In this document: positions 13,969 to 18,353 of the stretch, in pieces
Layout: every line of letters begins with the position of its first letter
Position numbering within the stretch: position 1 is the first letter of the stretch
Assembly (NCBI GenBank): GCA_947178465.1
Contig: CAMWYL010000017.1
Location: 1-18,353 of the forward strand
Source of the DNA: an uncultured Lachnospiraceae bacterium
Lineage (GTDB): Bacteria > Bacillota > Clostridia > Lachnospirales > Lachnospiraceae
Direction of reading: 5' to 3'
Length of the DNA: 18,353 bases
Made by a program: the position numbers and the translations under genes
Notes under the pieces: generated by a model
Databases searched by the model: none
What the model was told of the DNA's origin: nothing
The model's input: the letters and a program-made list of their open reading frames with translations, nothing else

Positions 13969-15801
13969 TTATTGAATTTCCGGTATCTCATCAAAGCACG
14001 CAAAAAATTCTCTGTTATCCCAAACAGATGTCGGACGGTAATCATAATATACGCCGTTAATTCCAAAGTTTGAGCAGCTGTCTGTCGCCATTGATAATCG
14101 GACAATTTCTCCGTCTGCCAATGTCAGCTCAAGGCAGGCACACTGATTTCCACAATCCGCGCCGCCAAAGATATATTTCGCATTGCGAAACCATTCTTCA
14201 AACATCCTTAAGGTATCCTTATCCGTTATCGTTTGGCTGTAAAGCTCATTTCCCGTAAAGATACTGCGCGTATCCAACCTCGCTGATACGATATTCTCTA
14301 TATCCGCCACATCAAATGAATAATACTCCAGCTTTTCTTCCACCATGGTTTGAATGAAATCACACAGCTCCTTATTCTGCACAAAATATTCCTCCGTGCC
14401 TTGCAGCTCATACAGATATCCGCCCTCAAAGGCCATAAAAATTTTGTCGTTGTACATCATCTGCCATCCCGTTTCCTTCATGCCATTCCGTTTTCCGGGA
14501 TGGGCGCCCCCTTCCGCAGGCAGCTCGTTCACCCATTTCAACAGCTGTTCCTGCTCCGCTCCCTCCGGAATATAATAATAGTCATAATAGGTTCTAAGGA
14601 CAGAAGGCTGTACTATGATACATACCTTATCTGCCTCTGCCTGCCGCGTTAAGGTCACTTCTTTATACAACAGATCATCCGGATTCTCTCCGGCTGCCTC
14701 CTGCTCTGACGGTTTCTCCTCCGCTTTTGCGGGCTCTCCGTTCCCTGTCTCCATAAAGCTTTCTGCCTCCGTACCGGTTTCCGTTTCCATGGTATTTCCA
14801 ACCGCCACGCTGCTCTCCGCATTTTCGCTTCCCTCCTCACCTGCCGCAGAACCAAATGTGCACCCAACGATACCTGCGCAAAGGAAAAGCAGCAGGAGCA
14901 CTGTTATAAGCTTTGTTTGGGGCTGCTTTACAAGCATCCGCATTCTCTTTTTCATTTCACGTTTTCCCCCTGCCACACCGGTAGAACACCCTAATACGGA
15001 AGCACCGGAAGCCCTACTCCGGGTATTTTTCGCAATCTCGATTAATGCTTTGCCATATTGCAGGTAATTTTCCCGCCCGATCAGCTTCAGAGCTCCCGCA
15101 TCACACGCCGTCTCACTATCCTTACCGGAAACCACCGCTGCCAACCACACCAGAGGATTAAACCAATAAATAATCACACACAGACAGCGGACCAATGCCC
15201 ATATATGGTCCCCATGCCTGTAATGCGTATACTCATGGGCCAGCACATACTTTCTCTGCTCATCTGACAATACCATATTCTCCTGCAAATAGATGGAAGG
15301 TCCGGGAAATCCAAACAGACACGGATTTGTAATCCCCGCAGCCTTGTATACATTCAGCCTGCCCTTCACCTGCCCGATTTTCACACGACTTTTTCTTAAG
15401 CTCCCGGCAAACCGCAGATTGCTCCATAAGAATGCACTCAGGCACAGCAGCATTCCAATAATCCAAATGCCATAGCATACGTCCGTAAAAGTTATCCCCT
15501 GCTCCGTCCTCTCGCCCGCCTGTTCAACTCCCATGTATGCAGGCGCTACATTTTCACTGCTATCGTCCTTTGTCATCCCGCTGTCAATGAAGAGATATCG
15601 GATACCCGTTTCCTCTATTCTGTCCGCGACCTTCATAACGCTGATATCCGATTCAAATTCCGGAAGCGGAATCAGCAGCTTGACTGCAACCAGTAGCCAT
15701 AACGCGTACTTTAAGCAGGGATTCACATGTTTCTCTGACAGAATCGAGACCGCCAGAACCGCCACAATAAGGACAGAGGATGTAAAAATCTGCTCAATCA
15801 T
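13969..15801 (-). CDS. BlaR1/MecR1-like M56 membrane metalloprotease with an unrecognised sensor domain
   Basis: A 610-residue signal-transducing protease expected to sense an external signal and trigger cleavage of the BlaI-type repressor encoded next to it. The M56 part has membrane segments at about 4-22, 30-46, 107-127 and 200-222, the zinc motif HEYTH (189-193) in VLAHEYTHYRHGDH, and the third-ligand region DSETACD (Glu230). After a last membrane helix (297-313) comes a Glu/Ser/Thr-rich linker (320-375) and a domain of about 235 residues. I see no penicillin-binding S-x-x-K or K-T-G signature in it, so beta-lactam sensing is doubtful. The start ATG 15801 lies one base after the repressor's stop. 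An upstream in-frame ATG (15858) would overlap the repressor gene and is not supported. Its own stop is followed at once by the next gene's promoter. Confidence 0.9.
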   Translation of the reverse strand: MIEQIFTSSVLIVAVLAVSILSEKHVNPCLKYALWLLVAVKLLIPLPEFESDISVMKVADRIEETGIRYLFIDSGMTKDDSSENVAPAYMGVEQAGERTEQGITFTDVCYGIWIIGMLLCLSAFLWSNLRFAGSLRKSRVKIGQVKGRLNVYKAAGITNPCLFGFPGPSIYLQENMVLSDEQRKYVLAHEYTHYRHGDHIWALVRCLCVIIYWFNPLVWLAAVVSGKDSETACDAGALKLIGRENYLQYGKALIEIAKNTRSRASGASVLGCSTGVAGGKREMKKRMRMLVKQPQTKLITVLLLLFLCAGIVGCTFGSAAGEEGSENAESSVAVGNTMETETGTEAESFMETGNGEPAKAEEKPSEQEAAGENPDDLLYKEVTLTRQAEADKVCIIVQPSVLRTYYDYYYIPEGAEQEQLLKWVNELPAEGGAHPGKRNGMKETGWQMMYNDKIFMAFEGGYLYELQGTEEYFVQNKELCDFIQTMVEEKLEYYSFDVADIENIVSARLDTRSIFTGNELYSQTITDKDTLRMFEEWFRNAKYIFGGADCGNQCACLELTLADGEIVRLSMATDSCSNFGINGVYYDYRPTSVWDNREFFACFDEIPEIQ

Positions 15802-15802
15802 T

Positions 15803-16183
15803 TTAATGTTTTTCAACCGCCTCTCCCAATATCCGGTACAGCTCATTGATGTCCTCATTACTCAGGTTATTATTTCGGATGAGGGTATTGAGCATCATGC
15901 CCACGGAGCCTTTATAGACTCTCGCAAGCAGACTCTCGGTCTCCGCAGTCGCCGCGTCATCCCGCTTCACCTTCGGATAATACTGCTTTGCCTTGGCACC
16001 CTCCTCATAAAAAATAATCTCTTTCTCGACCATCCGCCGCAACAGAGTATTTACGGTGCTCTTGCTCCATCCGGGTTCCTCTTTCAACTCATGATATAAT
16101 TGCATAATCGTTTTGGGACTATCCTCCCACAGCTTTTCCATGATAACCCACTCGCTTGGTTGTAACATTATTCTGTTTTTCAT
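15803..16183 (-). CDS. BlaI/MecI/CopY-family transcriptional repressor
   Basis: A 126-residue winged-helix repressor. The fold is seen in LQPSEWVIMEKLWEDSPKTI (7-26) and the recognition helix WSKSTVNTLLRRMVEKE (39-55). The C-terminal helices dimerise in this family. BlaI is inactivated by cleavage at Asn101-Phe102 in S. aureus, and the matching position here is Asn99-Thr100 in MMLNTLIR. It probably represses its own operon, and the adjacent M56 protease is the likely inducer pathway. The start is ATG 16183, with GGAGG 5 bases upstream; ATG 16195 overlaps that site. The genes are coupled: TAA, one base, then ATG of the protease gene. Confidence 0.93.
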   Translation of the reverse strand: MKNRIMLQPSEWVIMEKLWEDSPKTIMQLYHELKEEPGWSKSTVNTLLRRMVEKEIIFYEEGAKAKQYYPKVKRDDAATAETESLLARVYKGSVGMMLNTLIRNNNLSNEDINELYRILGEAVEKH

Positions 16184-16282
16184 TTTTACCTCCATTCCGA
16201 AGCGTCACAAATTCTTGGTTAAATATGTTGTTATCGAGTAATTTATTCAACCTTATAACCATGCTCCTTTCCATGCCGGCTC

Positions 16283-16338
16283 GTATTACTACTGTCAACC
16301 ACTTACAGTATACTCATATAGTGTTACTTCTGTCAACC
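16283..16338 (-). promoter_or_regulatory. Paired 18-bp direct repeats, probable BlaI-type operators
   Basis: On the minus strand GGTTGACAGAAGTAACAC (16338-16321) and GGTTGACAGTAGTAATAC (16300-16283) agree at 16 of 18 bases and start 38 bases apart. One covers the -35 and the other the expected transcription start, so a bound repressor would block both. Between them TACTGT-N9-ACAGTA adds an inverted element. They do not match the staphylococcal TACA/TGTA palindrome closely, so the assignment to this repressor is inference. Confidence 0.6.
16307..16336 (-). promoter_or_regulatory. Promoter of the repressor-protease operon
   Basis: On the minus strand TTGACA (16336-16331) and TATACT (16312-16307) are separated by 18 bases. 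The leader to the repressor start is about 115 bases. The second TTGACA (16298-16293) has no suitable -10 and is better read as operator sequence. Confidence 0.75.
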
Positions 16339-16356
16339 TTTTTCTCAAAAACTCCT

Positions 16357-16431
16357 TCAAAAAATCGTCGCTCGGCAGCGACAATAATGATATACACTGC
16401 CGCAATTTCCTGCAATATCAAAAAACGTCAT
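16357..16431 (-). CDS. Possible 24-residue Cys-containing small protein (speculative)
   Basis: ATG 16431, with GGTGAAACT just before it, opens a 24-codon frame (MTFFDIAGNCGSVYHYCRC..., stop TGA 16359-16357). Its last codons form an intrinsic-terminator hairpin. No homology is recognised and no clear promoter is seen, though TTGTTT and TTAAAA elements lie upstream. Confidence 0.2.
   Translation of the reverse strand: MTFFDIAGNCGSVYHYCRCRATIF
16359..16383 (-). terminator. Intrinsic terminator on the minus strand, upstream of the repressor promoter
   Basis: GTCGCT-GCCG-AGCGAC (16382-16367) followed by GA and TTTTTT (16364-16359). No known minus-strand gene ends here. It may stop antisense transcription of pdaA from entering the repressor operon, or end a short transcript of its own. 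The 325-base gap between the repressor and pdaA otherwise holds the repressor promoter and operators; I see no convincing plus-strand promoter for pdaA. Confidence 0.65.
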
Positions 16432-16520
16432 AGTTTCACCGAAACCGCTTACAGACAGGCATTTTTTAATCTGACGGAAATATCTTTAAACAAGAACCCT
16501 TTTGAAAGCGCAGATGAACG

Positions 16521-17375
16521 ATGAAAACAAAATTAAAAAACATGTTGTCCGGCGCGTTTTCCCCAAAGCTGAAAAAGACAGTAACGCTGGTATTAATCCT
16601 GGCTGCTGCCTTTCTGCTTGGCAGAGGCGCTGCATATGTCAAATACGAAAAACTAGACGAGTGGGCCGCCCCCGTCAGCGGAAGCGTGTCCGGTGAAAAT
16701 TGGGGACTCGGCTTTGGGCAGGCAGGCACCCAGCCGACCGGAAACGCCTCCGCAGAGGAGCTGAAAAAGTACGATGCCTATTATGTCGGTGGTAATGCCG
16801 AAAAGGTGATTTACCTGACCTTTGACGCCGGCTACGAGAACGGAAACACACAGCCGATTCTGGATGCACTGAAAAAACATAATGTGAACGCAACCTTTTT
16901 TGTAGTGGGACATTACCTCGAATCTGCACCGGAACTGGTGCAACAGATGGTAGCTGACGGACATTTTGTGGGAAACCACACCTACCACCATTTAGACATG
17001 TCGTCGATTGCCTCCAAGGAATCCTTTGAGAAAGAAATGCGGGATGTCGAGGACAAATTCCGGGAGCTGACCGGACAGGAGCTGGCGCGGTTCTACCGTC
17101 CCCCACAGGGAAAATACAGCACGAGAAACCTTGAAATGGCAAAGGAGCTGGGATACCACACCTTCTTCTGGAGCCTTGCCTATGTCGATTGGTATCAGGA
17201 TAAACAGCCAAGCCATGAGGAGGCTTTCAAAAAGCTTGTCGGGCGGATTCATCCGGGTGCCATTGTCCTTCTGCACAGCACCTCCAAGACCAACGGCGAG
17301 ATTCTGGATGAGTTGCTGACGCGATGGGAAGAGCTCGGCTATACCTTCCGGACGCTTGAGGATTTCGTGAAGTAG
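16521..17375 (+). CDS. pdaA: Delta-lactam-biosynthetic de-N-acetylase (spore cortex)
   Basis: Removes the N-acetyl group from muramic acid (after the stem peptide is cleaved by CwlD) so that muramic delta-lactam can form in the spore cortex. It is 284 residues with a membrane anchor or signal at about 19-38. A PdaA-specific region WGLGFGQAGTQPTGNASAEEL (61-81) comes before the NodB-type deacetylase domain: TFDAGYENG (Asp102), ATFFVVGHYL, VGNHTYHH (His153, His157), FYRPPQGKYS (191-200), FFWSLAYVDW and IVLLHSTS (His252). Alanine after the metal Asp, where B. subtilis PdaA has Asn and many deacetylases Asp, agrees with the PdaA subfamily. ATG 16521 is forced by an in-frame TGA just upstream; no good ribosome site is visible. 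The presence of this gene indicates a spore-forming organism. Confidence 0.93.
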   Translation: MKTKLKNMLSGAFSPKLKKTVTLVLILAAAFLLGRGAAYVKYEKLDEWAAPVSGSVSGENWGLGFGQAGTQPTGNASAEELKKYDAYYVGGNAEKVIYLTFDAGYENGNTQPILDALKKHNVNATFFVVGHYLESAPELVQQMVADGHFVGNHTYHHLDMSSIASKESFEKEMRDVEDKFRELTGQELARFYRPPQGKYSTRNLEMAKELGYHTFFWSLAYVDWYQDKQPSHEEAFKKLVGRIHPGAIVLLHSTSKTNGEILDELLTRWEELGYTFRTLEDFVK

Positions 17376-17387
17376 ACCGCAAAAGCC

Positions 17388-17406
17388 TGCCGTCGCCTAA
17401 ACGGCA
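17388..17406 (+). terminator. Weak terminator-like hairpin after pdaA
   Basis: TGCCGT and ACGGCA form a 6-bp stem around a 7-base loop, starting 13 bases after the pdaA stop. TTATCCTT follows, so the U-tract is poor. Confidence 0.35.
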
Positions 17407-17417
17407 TTATCCTTCAC

Positions 17418-17478
17418 AAAAAGGACTTGAACCGTACGCAAGCCCGTTTTCCAAGGCTCTTAACACGGTTCAAGTCCT
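17418..17478 (-). terminator. Long convergent terminator between pdaA and the chemotaxis gene
   Basis: AGGACTTGAACCGT (17422-17435) and ACGGTTCAAGTCCT (17465-17478) form a perfect 14-bp stem. The 29-base loop holds a further AGCC/GGCT pair. In the minus direction it ends in TTTTTGTG, 5 bases after the chemotaxis gene stops. In the plus direction GTTTCC follows, so it may also serve pdaA. Confidence 0.75.
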
Positions 17479-17483
17479 GTTTC

Positions 17484-18296
17484 CTATAATTTAAACTTTC
17501 CTACCTCATTATTCAGTCTGCCGACAATCTCCAGATTAGAATCTGCCTCTTTTCCTATAGCGTTCACATTGTTGGTCAGTCTCACGGCGGTTTCCGTCAC
17601 ATTCGATACCCCTGATGTACTCTCACCTACTGCGGTTTTCACGCTTTCCAGTGCTTCCTTGATTTCGTCCATATTCATCTTCAGCTGCTCGCTTTCCCCT
17701 GCGAAACGCTGCATCATCTCATTCATGTCCCCGACATTGCTCCGATAGCTCTCGCTGGTTTCCAGCAGCTTTTCATAGCCGCCCATTGCGGTTTCATTCA
17801 TAAATTTAATCATTTCCGCTGCCTCTGCCGCCAGCTCATCTACCGTCCGGATTACTTCAGCAGTCACTTCCTGAATTTCCGTTGCGGCCACCGCGGAATT
17901 GGCTGCCAGCTTCCCAATCTCATCCGCAACCACTGCAAAGCCTTTTCCCGCTTCCCCTGCGCGCGCGGCTTCAATGCTTGCGTTTAACGCCAAAAGGTTC
18001 GTCTCTTCGGTGATGCTGATAATATTCTTTGTAAGCTCCCTGATTTTTTCCACATCCTTGGACTTCTCAATTTTCTGCTGAACCAGTTCCGCCATATCAG
18101 CAGCCTGAAGCATTGCATTCTGCTTTTCCTCCACTGCCCTGCCATATACTTCCGAGGCCGTTTGCATAATTCCATCGGAAGAGCTTCTGCCGCTTTCGGC
18201 CTCTTTATTAATTTTTTCTATCGATTGAAATATCTGTCTGACGGACTCGTTAATCTGATCAAGCGAAGCGATGGATTCCTCCAATGCCGCACTCAT
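17484..18296 (-). CDS. Methyl-accepting chemotaxis protein, C-terminal signalling domain (partial gene, in-frame TAG just upstream)
   Basis: Cytoplasmic coiled-coil signalling domain that would bind CheA and CheW and carry methylation sites. The 270 residues include the highly conserved hairpin tip ITEETNLLALNASIEAARAG (95-114) followed by EAGKGFAVVADEIGKLAANS. Both flanks are long heptad helices (AVEEKQNAMLQAADMAELVQQ; TVDELAAEAAEMIKFMNE). The N-terminal sensor, membrane and HAMP parts lie outside the window. The frame continues upstream of ATG 18296 with typical receptor sequence but is cut by TAG (18299-18297) immediately before this ATG. GGAG stands 3 bases before it, so reinitiation is conceivable; otherwise the receptor is truncated. 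A strong terminator follows. Confidence 0.85.
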   Translation of the reverse strand: MSAALEESIASLDQINESVRQIFQSIEKINKEAESGRSSSDGIMQTASEVYGRAVEEKQNAMLQAADMAELVQQKIEKSKDVEKIRELTKNIISITEETNLLALNASIEAARAGEAGKGFAVVADEIGKLAANSAVAATEIQEVTAEVIRTVDELAAEAAEMIKFMNETAMGGYEKLLETSESYRSNVGDMNEMMQRFAGESEQLKMNMDEIKEALESVKTAVGESTSGVSNVTETAVRLTNNVNAIGKEADSNLEIVGRLNNEVGKFKL

Positions 18297-18353
18297 CTAC
18301 TCCATCACAGAGGAAACATCCGTAATCTCCTCTTCGGCATTTGACAGCTTACT
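18297..18353 (-). pseudogene. Upstream part of the same chemotaxis receptor, ending at an in-frame TAG
   Basis: In the same frame the sequence reads SKLSNAEEEITDVSSVME and then TAG. This is ordinary receptor coiled-coil that joins directly to MSAALEESIASLDQINESV of the downstream frame. A Glu or Gln codon (GAG or CAG) is expected at the stop. The gene continues beyond base 18353. Confidence 0.75.

Noticed and set aside
16262..16298. Second promoter from the downstream TTGACA before the repressor gene
   Set aside because: At spacings of 16-18 bases there is only CATGGA-like sequence, not a usable -10.
16521..17375. TFDAGYENG as a lost catalytic aspartate in PdaA
   Set aside because: B. subtilis PdaA also lacks the second Asp (TFDNGYENG), and the metal-binding Asp102, His153 and His157 are present.
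17422..17478. tRNA T-arm-like GGTTCAAGTCC at both ends of the convergent hairpin
   Set aside because: The bases next to the T-loop motif do not pair as a T-stem, there is no acceptor, D or anticodon arm, and the sequence is fully explained as a symmetric terminator.

Overview
The window looks like a chromosomal segment of a spore-forming Firmicute of the class Clostridia, most likely Lachnospiraceae-like. This is inferred from the gene families (short CysE, PdaA, heterodimeric ABC exporter, BlaI/M56 pair, DUF523), the strong GGAGG ribosome sites and the TTGACA/TATAAT promoters. It holds no rRNA, tRNA, CRISPR array or transposase that I can see. Almost every gene is on the minus strand; only pdaA is on plus.

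Layout. 1-5153 is housekeeping. A four-gene minus operon runs from a good promoter at 4627-4656: phosphoglucomutase/phosphomannomutase, ispF, a GNAT/SCP2 protein and deoD. A partial cysE lies downstream and a DUF523 gene upstream. 5305-8447 is a visibly AT-rich accessory operon of three overlapping genes: a small SMC/OLD-type ATPase, a PtuB-like HNH endonuclease and a DUF262 (GmrS/ParB-like) protein, with its own extended -10 promoter overlapping a palindrome. It resembles Septu (PtuA-PtuB) joined to a GmrSD-type NTPase and is the best candidate here for a little-described anti-phage system.

8434-12132 is a heterodimeric ABC exporter operon of the BmrCD/TM287-288 type with a structured leader. 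The leader ends in a terminator-like hairpin 32 bases before the first start codon. The second subunit, which carries the only catalytic glutamate, is cut by an in-frame TAG. 12158-13867 encodes a membrane-anchored alkaline-phosphatase/sulfatase-superfamily enzyme with a near-consensus promoter. 13969-16183 is a BlaI-type repressor followed by a BlaR1-like M56 protease whose sensor domain shows no recognisable penicillin-binding domain; two 18-bp direct repeats flank their promoter. 16521-17375 is pdaA (spore cortex muramic delta-lactam). 17484-18353 is the 3' part of a methyl-accepting chemotaxis protein, also broken by an in-frame TAG.

Recurring oddity. Two otherwise intact reading frames (exporter subunit, chemotaxis receptor) are interrupted by TAG, and in both an ATG follows within 0-3 bases. 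TAG is also the commonest ordinary stop in this window, which argues against codon reassignment.
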